Positions 7,243-19,748 of a stretch of DNA of 64,000 bases are shown one piece after another; positions within the stretch are counted from its first letter, which is position 1, and each line of letters starts with the position of its first letter. This DNA comes from CAVYXF01 sp963772335 (GTDB taxonomy: Bacteria; Pseudomonadota; Alphaproteobacteria; Rhizobiales; Rhodomicrobiaceae). The stretch lies in NCBI GenBank assembly GCA_963772335.1, contig CAVYXF010000004.1, positions 1 to 64,000 on the forward strand, given 5' to 3'. The position numbers and the translations under genes are program-made. The notes below the pieces were generated by a model, which saw nothing but the letters and a program-made list of their open reading frames with translations, was not told the origin of the DNA and made no database searches.

Positions 7243-9657
7243 TCAGCCGTGCTTTTTCTCCGCCTGGAGAGCGATGATCTCGGCACCACTTGCGGCGGCT
7301 TCGGCGACACCAATCGGCAGATGGGCGCGGATCTTGGCGAACAAAATGTCGAAGTCGATCGGCTTGGCGACATAGTCATCCACGCCCGCGGCCAGATATT
7401 CCTCGCGGTCGCCGAGCATGGCATTCGCCGTCATGGCGATGATCGGTAGCTTGCTCTGTGGGTCTGGCAGGGCGCGAATGCGCTGCGTTGCCTCCACGCC
7501 GTTCATGACTGGCATCCGGATGTCCATCAGCACGAGATCATAATGCTGGCGCTGCACCGCATGCACCGCTTCGACGCCGTCGCTGACGAGATCGATGGCG
7601 AAGCCGCCTTGCTTCAGAGCTGCCACGATCAGGCGCTGGTTGACGGGATTGTCCTCCGCCACCAGGAGACGGGGCTGCCGGTTCTTCCCCGCCGGAACGG
7701 GGCCGGATGGCTTCGGCGGCAGCACGCTTATCAGAACGCCGGCCTCAGCAGTGGCACTTGGCGTAAGCAGCTCCTGTATTTTGGCGACCAGCTTCTCCTG
7801 CATGACGGGCTTGGGGCAGGCGGCGTTGAAACCGAGCGCGCGCGCCTGTTGGTCGTAGGCGATGCCGCCGGAGGAGGAAATGATCAGCTTCAGCCCGGCA
7901 TATTGCGGCTTGTCGCGGATCATCTTCCGCAGCGTAAGGCCGTCCATCTCCGGCATCATCTGGTCGATAATGGCGAGATCAAAAGGCGAACCATGGCTGT
8001 CCGCGTGGGCGAGAGCCGTTAAAGCCGCACGTGCATTGGGGACGCATTCGACATCGGCGCCGAAGCTTTCGAGCTGCAGGCGGAAAATCCGCCGGTTCAG
8101 AGCATTATCGTCGACGACGAGAAACCGCTTCCCCGCAAGGCTCACCTTGGCCTGCTCGCTCAGCCTTTGTGCCGGCGGAATGGCGCTCGCCAGCTTGGTG
8201 CGCAGCCAAAAGGTGCTTCCTTCATCAAGCGTGCTCTCAACGCCTATTTCGCCCCCCATCAGCTGTGCCAGTTCCTGGCTTATTGAAAGGCCGAGGCCCG
8301 AGCCTTCGAAGCGACGATTCGAGGAATTGTCGACCTGGGTGAAGCGCTGGAATATCCGCTTTAGCTGATCCTCAGCAATGCCGATCCCGGTATCGGCAAC
8401 GGAAATCGTGATCGTATGGCCAGCCTTGTCATCGCCGCCTTCATAGCGGGCCTCGATGGCGACGCCTCCGCTGACCGTGAATTTGAGGGCATTGCCGGCA
8501 AGATTGACGAGCACCTGCCTGAGGCGCCCGCCGTCGCCTCTCAGTTTTTCCGGGATGGCCGGGTCGATATAGGCACTGAGGTCGAGATGCTTGGCGAGTG
8601 CCTGCGGCCCGAGGAGTGTGACGACGTCGGAGACGACGTCGGCGAGCGAGAAATTGACATCGTCGAGCTGCAGCTGCCCGGCCTCGATTTTCGAGAGGTC
8701 GAGAATGTCGTTAAGCAATTCGAGGAGCGCACGCCCCGAATCTCTGATCGTCTGCGCATACTCCTTCTGCTCGCTGTTCAGCTCCGTACCCAGCAAAAGG
8801 TTGGTGAAGCCGACGATCCCATTCATGGGCGTGCGCAGCTCATGGCTCATCATGGCCAGGAAATCGCGGTTGCCCTGTTCGGAGGCCTTGGCGCGGTCGC
8901 ATTCGCGGATCAGCAATTCCTGATCTCGCCGAGCGGCGCGCTGCAGCGGCCAGAATATGAAGGCAATGCTGAGCAACATCGCCAGAGTGGCGGCACCGGA
9001 GCAGGCGAGCAGAAGATACATCTCGAAATTGTCGCCAAGCACCATCCCGCTGCGCGCGGCATTCTGCGCGCGGTGCAAAGCAGGAAGAAGCCGCGTCTGG
9101 GTAAGATTTCGCAGAGCTTCCATTGTCTTGGTATGCTCGGCGGTATACGTGCCGTTGGCCGCGACGATGCTCTGGGCAAGGTTTAGGAATTCCGCGACAT
9201 CGGCCTTAACCGACCTGCTTCCTTCGCTCCCATCCCACAGCGTGCGCAACTCCTCTGTCATCTCGCCCTCGCCAAGGCCAAAGCGAGCGCGCTCGGCCTG
9301 CGGGACGAGACGATATTCGAGCTCCAGAGCAGCCCAATGGGGGTGAGCCTCGGATGCAGCGGGGCGGTCCGTTGCGCGCAGAGCTGAAAACGCCGCGAGG
9401 ACCTCGCGGTACCGGCTGGCCATGCTGGCCGCGCCGTCCGACCCGCCCATTTGCGCCAGCGACCAGCCGAGCTCGCTTTCCAGCCGGGTGGTGGCTTCGG
9501 ACAATTGCGTGATAAGGGCAGAAAAGCGCTCGGAGGTCTGAGAGGCGGTCAGTGCTCTGAGGCCGACCGAGACGATGAGCAGCAGACTGAAGAAAAACGC
9601 GAGGATCCCCGTAAAAATTCGTCGGCCGAATTTATGTTTTATACGATTTTGTTCCAC
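7243..9657 (-). CDS. Hybrid sensor histidine kinase with two receiver domains
   Basis: The 804-residue inner-membrane kinase has transmembrane segments at about 14-36 and 212-236 enclosing a helical periplasmic sensor region of about 175 residues without a recognised domain. A HisKA domain follows with His272 in MSHELRTPMNG, then an ATPase domain with NLAGNALKF, DTGIGI and GSGLGLSI. Two receiver domains end the protein: the first has VVDDNALNRR and acceptor IIDQMMPEMDG, the second AEDNPVNQR and acceptor LMDIRMPVMNG. There is no output or phosphotransfer domain, so a separate Hpt protein is expected. No partner gene lies next to it; it diverges from the ATP synthase operon. Confidence 0.94.
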   Translation of the reverse strand: MEQNRIKHKFGRRIFTGILAFFFSLLLIVSVGLRALTASQTSERFSALITQLSEATTRLESELGWSLAQMGGSDGAASMASRYREVLAAFSALRATDRPAASEAHPHWAALELEYRLVPQAERARFGLGEGEMTEELRTLWDGSEGSRSVKADVAEFLNLAQSIVAANGTYTAEHTKTMEALRNLTQTRLLPALHRAQNAARSGMVLGDNFEMYLLLACSGAATLAMLLSIAFIFWPLQRAARRDQELLIRECDRAKASEQGNRDFLAMMSHELRTPMNGIVGFTNLLLGTELNSEQKEYAQTIRDSGRALLELLNDILDLSKIEAGQLQLDDVNFSLADVVSDVVTLLGPQALAKHLDLSAYIDPAIPEKLRGDGGRLRQVLVNLAGNALKFTVSGGVAIEARYEGGDDKAGHTITISVADTGIGIAEDQLKRIFQRFTQVDNSSNRRFEGSGLGLSISQELAQLMGGEIGVESTLDEGSTFWLRTKLASAIPPAQRLSEQAKVSLAGKRFLVVDDNALNRRIFRLQLESFGADVECVPNARAALTALAHADSHGSPFDLAIIDQMMPEMDGLTLRKMIRDKPQYAGLKLIISSSGGIAYDQQARALGFNAACPKPVMQEKLVAKIQELLTPSATAEAGVLISVLPPKPSGPVPAGKNRQPRLLVAEDNPVNQRLIVAALKQGGFAIDLVSDGVEAVHAVQRQHYDLVLMDIRMPVMNGVEATQRIRALPDPQSKLPIIAMTANAMLGDREEYLAAGVDDYVAKPIDFDILFAKIRAHLPIGVAEAAASGAEIIALQAEKKHG

Positions 9658-10120
9658 GCTTGCTCACCATTTCACGGCTGGCCGAAAGGCATTGCAGCTA
9701 CCCGGAGGCAATGCACCAATGCAAAAACGACCTGACCATCTGGTTTTATACGAGAGATGGTGAAATCTTAGCCAAGATAACGCCGGAGATTTTCCCGCGT
9801 CTATTTGCGAAGATTAATCATTTCTGAATGGCAAGCCACTCGATCGGCAAGAGCGCTGCCATGCTCTAAAGAGAAGCGCGTGTGAATTGCCTTGGGACGG
9901 GAGGCGCAATCTCGTATATTTTTTAGCCATCTTGACGCGGCTCGAATACCCAGCTTTTTCGTGCTGTGGAGTTGCACGCTGCGCAAATGCTGTGATAGAC
10001 AAACGAGCAATTCGAGCATTTCGGAGGAGCCAAGGCTAATCGCTCTTGACTCCCTTTTTGGCTGCGCAAAAGTCCGAGCGAAGCCCTAGCACGCAAGGCA
10101 GTGACGAGAGAGCGCTAAAA
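9658..10120. other. Divergent upstream region of hybrid kinase and atp operon
   Basis: About 460 bases carry no convincing gene. They must hold the promoter of the atpHAGDC cluster. Two candidate -35 hexamers are visible, TTGCAC at 9972 followed at 16 bases by GATAGA, and TTGACT at 10046 without a good -10 box. Neither is strong. The atpH reading frame runs open upstream to 10046, but the extension does not resemble AtpH. Confidence 0.35.
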
Positions 10121-10680
10121 TTGGCTGGCGAAGAGACGCTTGTGGCGGGAATGGCGGGGCGCTATGCCATCGCTCTGTTCGATCTCGCGCTCGAGGAAGA
10201 CAAGCTTGGGGAGGTCGAGGGCGCCCTTGCCCGCATCGACGCTCTGCTTAGGGAAAGTCCGGACTTTACCCGGCTCGTGCGTAGCCCAGTATTTTCCCGC
10301 GAAGAGCAGGCGCGGTCGCTCTTGGCTATCGGCGCCCACACCGAGATTAGTGGCATCACCGCGAACTTCCTGCAGCTGCTCGTGCGCAACCGGCGGCTTT
10401 TTGCGCTTCGTGACATCATCGCCGGTTTCCGCCGGCTGCTCGCCGACTATCGCGGCGAAGTGACGGCCGAGGTCGTTTCCGCAATTCCGCTGACTGATGC
10501 GCAGATCGAGGAGCTCAAGGCGACGCTCAAGGCCAAGACCGGCAAGAATGTCACCCTGAACGTCGCCGTCGATCCCGCAATTTTGGGCGGCCTGATCGTC
10601 AAGATCGGCACCCGCATGGTCGATACGTCGATCCGCACCAAGCTCAACGCCCTCAAATATGCCATGAAAGAGGTAGGCTG

Positions 10681-10681
<1 letters not shown>
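10121..10681 (+). CDS. atpH: ATP synthase F1 subunit delta
   Basis: The delta subunit links the F1 head to the peripheral stalk. The product, about 186 residues, has the family start [16 protein letters not shown] and the C-terminal signature [21 protein letters not shown] place the start at TTG ([10 protein letters not shown]) because it gives the usual family length and follows a purine-rich stretch; the ATG at MAGRYA, 30 bases later, is the main alternative. The stop TGA overlaps the atpA ATG by one base, as expected for coupled translation. It is the first gene of atpHAGDC; the Fo genes are elsewhere, as usual in alphaproteobacteria. Confidence 0.93.
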
Positions 10682-12213
<1,532 letters not shown>

Positions 12214-12262
12214 AGCGCGAACCAGGGTGGGCAACGGAGAATGACAAAGCGGCGGAAATCCC

Positions 12263-13147
12263 ATGCCTAGCCTGAAGGACCTTCGCAACCGTATTGCTTC
12301 GGTCAAGGCGACCCGGAAGATCACCAAGGCCATGCAGATGGTTGCGGCCGCCAAGCTTCGCCGCGCCCAGGAAACCGCCATGGCGGCGCGTCCCTACGCG
12401 CAGTATATGGACGCGGTGCTCGCCAATCTGAATGCGCATATGTCCTCCAAGGAGGGTGCCTCGCCCCTCCTCGTCGGCACCGGCAAGGACGACGTGCATC
12501 TCTTGGTGGTGATGACCGCCGAGCGCGGGCTTGCAGGCGCCTTCAATACCAATATCGTGCGCCTTGCACGCGAGCGTATCCGGGCTCTGCTGGCTTCTGG
12601 CAAGAAGGTGAAAATCCTCTGCGTGGGCCGCAAGGGTGCCGATGCGCTGCGCCGGGACTATGGCCGGCTGATCGTCGAAGTCGTTGACCTCAGAGCCGTG
12701 CGCAATCTCGGTTATGCAGAGGCGCTCGACATCGCCAAGCGCGTTATGCGCATGTTCGACCAAGGCGAGTTCGATGTCGCGACCTTATATTTCTCGGAGT
12801 TCCGAAACATCCTCACCCAGAAGCCGCAGGCTCAGCAGCTGATCCCAGCTAAATTGCCAGAGGCGGCCGCCGTCGATAACACCAAGCCGCACGCGGATTA
12901 TGAGTTCGAGCCCGACGAGGAAGAGATCCTGCGCGATCTGCTGCCGCGCAATATTGCGACGCAGATCTATCGCGCGCTGCTGGAGAACCTTGCCGGTTTC
13001 TACGCATCGCAGATGGCGGCGATGGACTCAGCGACCCGAAATGCCGGTGATATGATTGACCGCTTGACTTTGAATTACAATCGGACCCGCCAGGCGATGA
13101 TCACAAAGGAGCTGATCGAGATCATCTCGGGCGCGGAAGCCGTCTAG
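12263..13147 (+). CDS. atpG: ATP synthase F1 subunit gamma
   Basis: The gamma subunit is the central rotor shaft. The 294-residue product begins [29 protein letters not shown] and ends with the signature [21 protein letters not shown], matching the coiled N- and C-terminal helices of gamma. It lies 49 bases after atpA and 96 bases before atpD in the same operon. The gap before atpD contains an imperfect hairpin but no gene. Confidence 0.97.
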   Translation: MPSLKDLRNRIASVKATRKITKAMQMVAAAKLRRAQETAMAARPYAQYMDAVLANLNAHMSSKEGASPLLVGTGKDDVHLLVVMTAERGLAGAFNTNIVRLARERIRALLASGKKVKILCVGRKGADALRRDYGRLIVEVVDLRAVRNLGYAEALDIAKRVMRMFDQGEFDVATLYFSEFRNILTQKPQAQQLIPAKLPEAAAVDNTKPHADYEFEPDEEEILRDLLPRNIATQIYRALLENLAGFYASQMAAMDSATRNAGDMIDRLTLNYNRTRQAMITKELIEIISGAEAV

Positions 13148-13198
13148 GAGCCAAGAGTATTTAAAAATCCTATGACTAACGGATTTCTCAGCTTATGA

Positions 13199-14686
<1,488 letters not shown>

Positions 14687-14703
14687 GTGCTGGAGGCGCA
14701 TCG

Positions 14704-15111
14704 ATGGCCGATACATTCCGTTTCGAGCTGGTCTCTCCGGAGCGGCTTTTGATCTCGGCCGATGTGCGCGAGGTGCTGGTGCCGGGCTCGGAGGGCGACT
14801 TCACCGTACTGCCGATGCATGCCCCGGTCATCGCCATGCTGCGCCCCGGCATTTTGCGCGTTCCCGGCCAGAACGGACCGCTGAACGAGATCTACGTGCG
14901 GGGCGGGCTGGCCGATGTCGGACCGGAGCGGCTGATCGTGCTCGCAGAGCAGGCCGTGCCGCTGGGCGAGGTCAATGCAGCCTTTATTGCGCGCGAAATC
15001 GAGACGGCAGAGAAGGATGTCGCGGCTTCGAAAGACGAAGACACACGCCGCCAGGCCGAAGATGTGCTTGAGCGTCTGCACAGCCTCAGCGAGGTTCTGA
15101 AGGCGGTTTGA
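14704..15111 (+). CDS. atpC: ATP synthase F1 subunit epsilon
   Basis: The 135-residue epsilon subunit couples rotation and inhibits ATP hydrolysis. The N-terminal beta-sandwich is recognisable in FRFELVSPERLL, GSEGDFTVLPMHAP and VRGGLADV, followed by a charged helical C-terminus. It is the last gene of the atp cluster and is followed 29 bases later by an intrinsic terminator. Confidence 0.96.
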   Translation: MADTFRFELVSPERLLISADVREVLVPGSEGDFTVLPMHAPVIAMLRPGILRVPGQNGPLNEIYVRGGLADVGPERLIVLAEQAVPLGEVNAAFIAREIETAEKDVAASKDEDTRRQAEDVLERLHSLSEVLKAV

Positions 15112-15139
15112 TTGCAACAAAATCCTGTTTGTAAACGTT

Positions 15140-15168
15140 GGGCGGCCTTAAGGTCGCCCATTTTATTT
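15140..15168 (+). terminator. Rho-independent terminator of the atp operon
   Basis: An eight-pair stem GGGCGGCC / GGTCGCCC (one G-T pair) with loop TTAA is followed by ATTTTATTT. Its position just after atpC fits the end of the operon. Confidence 0.85.
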
Positions 15169-15319
15169 GCCAAGTGCCTGAGCAACAGGCGCAATTTTAG
15201 ATTGTAAACACTTTTTCAACAGTCAAAAGTTTTGTCCTGCTCTAAGCAATTAACGCGTTAGACTTTAGCCTGAGGCTCTGTCATCATAACGACGTAAATA
15301 ACGAAAACGGAGGTTCATT

Positions 15320-15502
15320 ATGGCGGTTGACGCACATATCGAGGAGCTGTCCGGAAAACATCGAGCCCTCGATAGACTGATCCAGGAAGAAATCGCAAAA
15401 CCCTCCTCGGACGACATAAAAATTGCGGAGTTGAAACGCCAAAAGCTCCTGCTGAAAGACCGAATGATGCGTCTTCGGTCGCTTGAGAAGAAATCAGCCT
15501 AA
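15320..15502 (+). CDS. YdcH-like DUF465 family small protein
   Basis: The 60-residue product is predicted to be almost wholly alpha-helical and coiled-coil forming (HIEELSGKHRALDRLIQEE, then IAELKRQKLLLKDRM). This is the pattern of the DUF465/YdcH family, small cytoplasmic proteins of unknown function found throughout proteobacteria. A strong ribosome binding site ACGGAGG lies before the ATG. It stands alone between the atp terminator and hisS. Confidence 0.85.
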   Translation: MAVDAHIEELSGKHRALDRLIQEEIAKPSSDDIKIAELKRQKLLLKDRMMRLRSLEKKSA

Positions 15503-15735
15503 CACAGCGATCATTTGAGCCACCTCCCGCCCTGCTGGTGTTAGCCGGCACAGCGATTGAGGTTTGGAAGCCGTGATGCGCCGAGCTGCGCGCCCTGTTT
15601 TCTGCAGGGCATGAGCGCAGCCCGGCCTTGCTGCGTTTACCGCACTCGGTTAGAACAGCTGACAATATGGAGACGGCAGCTCTCGTGTTGCCGTGATGAA
15701 TGCGCCTTTCGTCGGGGCGCAGCGGACGCAAGACC

Positions 15736-17343
15736 ATGAGCGGCAAAAAGCAGGATAGGCGGCCCGAGGCGCGGCTGCCGAAGGGGATGCGTGATATCGA
15801 GGCGGAGGAAATCCGCAGCGTCGAGCGCATGCTCGGTACCATACGCGAAGTGTATGAATCCTACGGATTCGAGCCGCTCGACACCCCCGCTTTCGAATAC
15901 ACCGACTGCCTGGGCAAATTCCTCCCCGACCAGGACCGGCCCAATGAAGGCGTGTTCTCCTTCCAGGACGAGGACGAAGAGTGGCTATCGCTGCGCTATG
16001 ATTTGACGGCACCGCTCGCCCGCTACGTCGCGCAGAATTTCGACCGGCTGCCCAAGCCCTTCCGCCGCTATCAGACGGGCCCGGTCTGGCGCAACGAAAA
16101 GCCGGGACCCGGGCGCTTCCGGCAGTTCACCCAATTCGATGCCGATACGGTGGGCACGGAGAACGTCGCCGCCGACGCCGAGCTGTGCATGCTGGCGGCA
16201 GATACAATGGAGGCGCTTGGCATCAAGACTGGCGCATTACGGCATCAAGGTCAACAACCGCAAGATCATCGATGGCATTGCTCGACGAAATCGGCATCTC
16301 CGGAACGACACATCACGCCGTTTTGCCGTGCTGCGCGCGATCGACAAGCTCGACCGGCTTGGGCGTGATGGGGTGGAGCAGCTCCTCGGCGCAGGTAGAA
16401 AAGACGAGAGCGGCGATTTCACCAAAGGAGCCGGGCTGGACCCAGCCCAGATCAAGCGCGTGCTGTCCTATACGACCGCAGCCAAAATCGGTGCGGGCGA
16501 AACGGTCGTTGGCGACCCTTCGGACGAGGGCAAGGACAGAGCCAATTATGTGCGCTGGGGCAAGGATAGCGACGATCCAGACGCAAATGAGTATTGGATG
16601 CCCGTCGGCAATGAAGACACTGTCGCCAATCTGCGCCGGATTGTTGGGCGGAATGAGCTAGCGTTGGAAGGCATCGCTGAGCTAGAAATTATTGCTCGGC
16701 AAGCCAAATCAGCAGGTTATCGGCGATGGTCGGATCCTGATCGAACCGTCTGTCGTACGCGGTCTCGAATATTACACCGGCCCAGTCTACGAAGCCGAGC
16801 TGACCTTCGAAGCCCGCAACGAGGAGGGCCAACTCGATGCGCTTCGGCTCCGTTGGCGGCGGCGGGCGCTATGACGGGCTGGTCGCCCGCTTCAAGGGCA
16901 CCAAAGTCCCAGCAACCGGCTTTTCGGTTGGCGTCTCCCGGCTCTACGCGGCGCTGCAGGCGCTCGGCCAGCTAAAGGCGGATGCGGCGAGCGGCCCGGT
17001 CGTGGTCCTCGTCATGGATAGGGACCGGGTCGGCGACTATAACCGCATGGCGCAGACGCTTCGGCGGGGCGGCATTCGCGCCGAGGTCTATCTCGGCACC
17101 TCGGGCATGAAGGCGCAGATGAAATATGCCGACCGGCGCGGGTCGCCTTGCGTTGTCATCCAGGGCGGCGACGAACTGGCGAAGGGCGAGGTTACCCTCA
17201 AGGACCTGATCGAAGGCGAGCGGCTTTCCAGCGAAATCGAGGACAACCAGGCCTGGCGCGAGGCCCGGCCCGCTCAGTTCTCCGTCAAGGAGGGCGAACT
17301 CGTCGAGGCGGTGCGCTCGGTGCTTGCGCGGCATAAGGCGTAA
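15736..17343 (+). pseudogene. hisS: Histidyl-tRNA synthetase, reading frame broken by about five 1-base indels
   Basis: HisRS charges tRNA-His. Its parts are present in order but in changing frames. Motif 2 ([19 protein letters not shown]) is in the first frame up to MEALGIKTG; then [33 protein letters not shown] through GAGRKDESGDFTKGAGL, then [18 protein letters not shown], and [16 protein letters not shown] with the anticodon-binding domain to the end. The frame is restored by removing one base near 16235, 16277, 16721 and 16837 and adding one near 16303. Each change is a single base, so sequence error is a strong possibility, because hisS is essential. The start ATG gives [20 protein letters not shown]. 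It precedes hisZ and hisG, the usual alphaproteobacterial order. Confidence 0.88.
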
Positions 17344-17473
17344 GCCATGATGTCCGCACAAAGCCTCCAATTCGCTTCCCTGGGGAAGACTCCTGCGAAA
17401 TGTCGCCGGGATGAGGGAGTGAGGCCGAAACGGGTCGTCGCCCAGATCCTTTCCGCGTGGAAAGTCACGCCAA

Positions 17474-17630
17474 AGCCCCCTCACCCGGCTCGGCTGCGCC
17501 TCGCCGCCCTCTCCCGCGAGGGGAGAGGGCACGCCCTGCCAGTTGATGGCAAGCTGCCTCCACCCACGCAGTGCCGCCCTCTCCCCTTGCGGGAGAGGGC
17601 TCGCGCCGAAGGCGGGTGGGTGAGGGGGCT
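17474..17630. repeat. Nested inverted-repeat element in the hisS-hisZ gap
   Basis: The outer arms AGCCCCCTCACCC (17474-17486) and GGGTGAGGGGGCT (17618-17630) are perfect 13-base inverted repeats. Inside lie two hairpins with the same arms, GCCCTCTCCC and GGGAGAGGGC, at 17506-17530 and 17576-17600. Similar palindromic elements are common between genes in Hyphomicrobiales. It fills most of the 377-base gap between hisS and hisZ; no gene is seen in that gap. Confidence 0.85.
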
Positions 17631-17720
17631 ATTTCGCAAAAGCTCCCCACTCCAGAGGGTGCGTTTTGTTGCGCTGCGGGCCTTGCGCTTCAGCCTCACG
17701 CCATCGTGCGGGAGCCGTCC

Positions 17721-18896
17721 ATGACGGCGGAATCGGCGGCGCGTTTCGAGGCGCTGGAGGAGCAGGCGGAGGGCATCATGGCCATCTTCGCGCGCGCCGG
17801 TTACGAGCATGTCGCGCCCGCTATCCTGCAGCCCGCCGACATCTTCCTCGACCGGATCGGCGAGGCCATCCGTAATCGTACCTATGTCTTCACCGATCCC
17901 GACGGCCAGGAGCTGTGCCTGCGCCCCGACCTCACCATTCCGGCCTGCCGCATCTATCTGGAGCGCAATCCGAAGGCCAATCGCGAGGCGCGCTACGCCT
18001 ATAACGGCCCTGCCTTCCGCTATCAGCAGGGCAAGCCTGACGCCCTGCGTCCGCGTGAATTCCGCCAAGCCGGCATCGAATGTTTCGGCGTCGCCGACCG
18101 CGAGCAGGCGGAGGCAGAGAGCCTTGCCTTGATTCTGGAGGCACTCCGCGGCGCCGGACTTCGGGGCTTTGTGTTGCGTTTTGGCGATCTCGGCCTGCTG
18201 CGGGCCGTGCTCGAGGCGCTGCCGATCCCGGCACGCTGGCGGGCGCGGCTTGCCGCCCGCAGCTGGCGGCCGGACAGCTTCCATGCCACGCTGAAGCACC
18301 TTGCCTTGCCGGCAAGCCCTCTTGCCGATCCCGCCGTCGCCGCGCTCGCCCGCGGGCTCGACCCGCAGAACAGGGAAGCCGCCGAGGCGCAGGTTGGTGC
18401 GTTCCTCGAGGAGGGCAAGCTCAGTTTCGTCGGCGCCCGCACGCTCGGCGAGATTACGGAACGGCTGCTTGCCGCCGCCGCCGACATGCGCGAGCAGCCG
18501 CTTTCCGGCGATGTGGTGCGCATCATCGAGGACTATCTGGCAATCGCCGGCTCGCCGGAGGCGGCGGCGCGGGACATCGCCAAGCTCGCGGCCGAAGCCC
18601 GCATCAATTTGGCGGAGGCGCTCGACCGCTATGCCCGCCGCCTGCAATGTTTCCGCGACGCCGGTGCCGGCCTGCAGCACGCACATTTCGCCGCCGATTT
18701 CGGCCGCCAGCTGGAATATTATTCTGGCTTCGTTTTCCAGATCGAAATGCCGGGACAGGGCATCGCCGGCCAGATCGCCGGCGGCGGGCGCTATGACGGA
18801 CTGATCGCCGCGGTCGGCGGGCCGGCCGATGTCCCGGCGGTCGGCTCGGCGATCCACACCGAGCGGCTGCTCGCGGCCAGAGAGGGCGGCCTATGA
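17721..18896 (+). CDS. hisZ: ATP phosphoribosyltransferase regulatory subunit
   Basis: HisZ is a catalytically inactive relative of HisRS that activates and regulates short-form HisG in the first step of histidine synthesis. The 391-residue product shows the class II synthetase fold with [24 protein letters not shown] and the motif 3-like [15 protein letters not shown] start at [13 protein letters not shown], since upstream in-frame sequence lies in the repeat element. The gene ends with an ATGA overlap with hisG, indicating coupled translation of the two subunits. Confidence 0.95.
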   Translation: MTAESAARFEALEEQAEGIMAIFARAGYEHVAPAILQPADIFLDRIGEAIRNRTYVFTDPDGQELCLRPDLTIPACRIYLERNPKANREARYAYNGPAFRYQQGKPDALRPREFRQAGIECFGVADREQAEAESLALILEALRGAGLRGFVLRFGDLGLLRAVLEALPIPARWRARLAARSWRPDSFHATLKHLALPASPLADPAVAALARGLDPQNREAAEAQVGAFLEEGKLSFVGARTLGEITERLLAAAADMREQPLSGDVVRIIEDYLAIAGSPEAAARDIAKLAAEARINLAEALDRYARRLQCFRDAGAGLQHAHFAADFGRQLEYYSGFVFQIEMPGQGIAGQIAGGGRYDGLIAAVGGPADVPAVGSAIHTERLLAAREGGL

Positions 18897-19594
18897 CATC
18901 CGCTCCGCTTATTCTCGGCATTCCCTCCAAAGGCCGGCTGATGGAGCAGGCTGCCGATTATTTCGCCGCGCGCGGCCTGCACTTCACCCGTCTCGGCAAT
19001 GACCGCGGCTATCGCGGCGCCATCGACGGCCTTGCCAATGTCGAGCTGGCCTATCTCTCCGCCTCCGAAATCGCGCGGCAGCTGCAAATGGGGCGCATTC
19101 ATCTCGGGGTGACCGGCGAGGATCTGATCCGCGAGCACATCGCCGATGCCGACGAGCGCTGCCATTTCGTCGCGCGCCTTGGCTTCGGGGGGGCCGATGT
19201 CGTGGTCGCCGTACCGGAATGCTGGATCGATGTCGCCAGTATCGCCGACCTCGAAGAGGCCGCCGCGATTTTCTATCGCCAGCATGGCCGGCGGCTGCGG
19301 GTCGCCACGAAATATATGAACCTGACCCGGCGGTTCTTTGCTGAGAAGGGCTTTACCAGCTACCGCATCGTGGAGAGCCTGGGGGCCACGGAAGGCACGC
19401 CCGCCACTCAGACCGCCGAGGTGATCGTCGACATCACCACCACCGGCTCGACGATCAAGGCCAACCACCTTAAGCAGCTTGGCGACGGGTTGATCCTCAA
19501 GTCGCAAGCCTGTCTCGTCGCCTCCCGCGTCGCCGATTGGTCACCGCAAAGCCAGGCCGCCGAGGTCCGCCTCTCCGAGCGGCTGGCAGGGTAG
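18893..19594 (+). CDS. hisG: ATP phosphoribosyltransferase catalytic subunit (short form)
   Basis: HisG joins ATP and PRPP to give phosphoribosyl-ATP, the first step of histidine synthesis. The 233-residue length is that of the short form, which lacks the C-terminal regulatory domain and needs HisZ, encoded immediately upstream with a four-base overlap. Family features are [13 protein letters not shown] at the N-terminus, [11 protein letters not shown], and the PRPP-binding signature region [14 protein letters not shown]. Nothing is unusual. Confidence 0.96.
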   Translation: MTSAPLILGIPSKGRLMEQAADYFAARGLHFTRLGNDRGYRGAIDGLANVELAYLSASEIARQLQMGRIHLGVTGEDLIREHIADADERCHFVARLGFGGADVVVAVPECWIDVASIADLEEAAAIFYRQHGRRLRVATKYMNLTRRFFAEKGFTSYRIVESLGATEGTPATQTAEVIVDITTTGSTIKANHLKQLGDGLILKSQACLVASRVADWSPQSQAAEVRLSERLAG

Positions 19595-19645
19595 CGCGGG
19601 CTGCCGAGTAACCGGTTCCGATGTCTCGGGGAACCGCTCCACGGG

Positions 19646-19723
19646 CACTGCGCCCCCCTCTCCCGAGTCGTGAGCCTTTACGGCGAACCACAAGCCTTCG
19701 CCGCTGGGAGAGGGCGCGCAGTG
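19646..19723. repeat. Inverted repeat between hisG and xsc
   Basis: Arms CCTCTCCC (19657-19664) and GGGAGAGG (19706-19713), extended outward imperfectly by CACTGCGC and GCGCGCAGTG, enclose a second hairpin CGGCGAA / TTCGCCG (19681-19703). The CCTCTCCC arms match those of the element before hisZ. It sits between two convergent genes and could serve as a bidirectional terminator. Confidence 0.7.
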
Positions 19724-19748
19724 CGGATGACAGACCCTCGCGCTCCCC

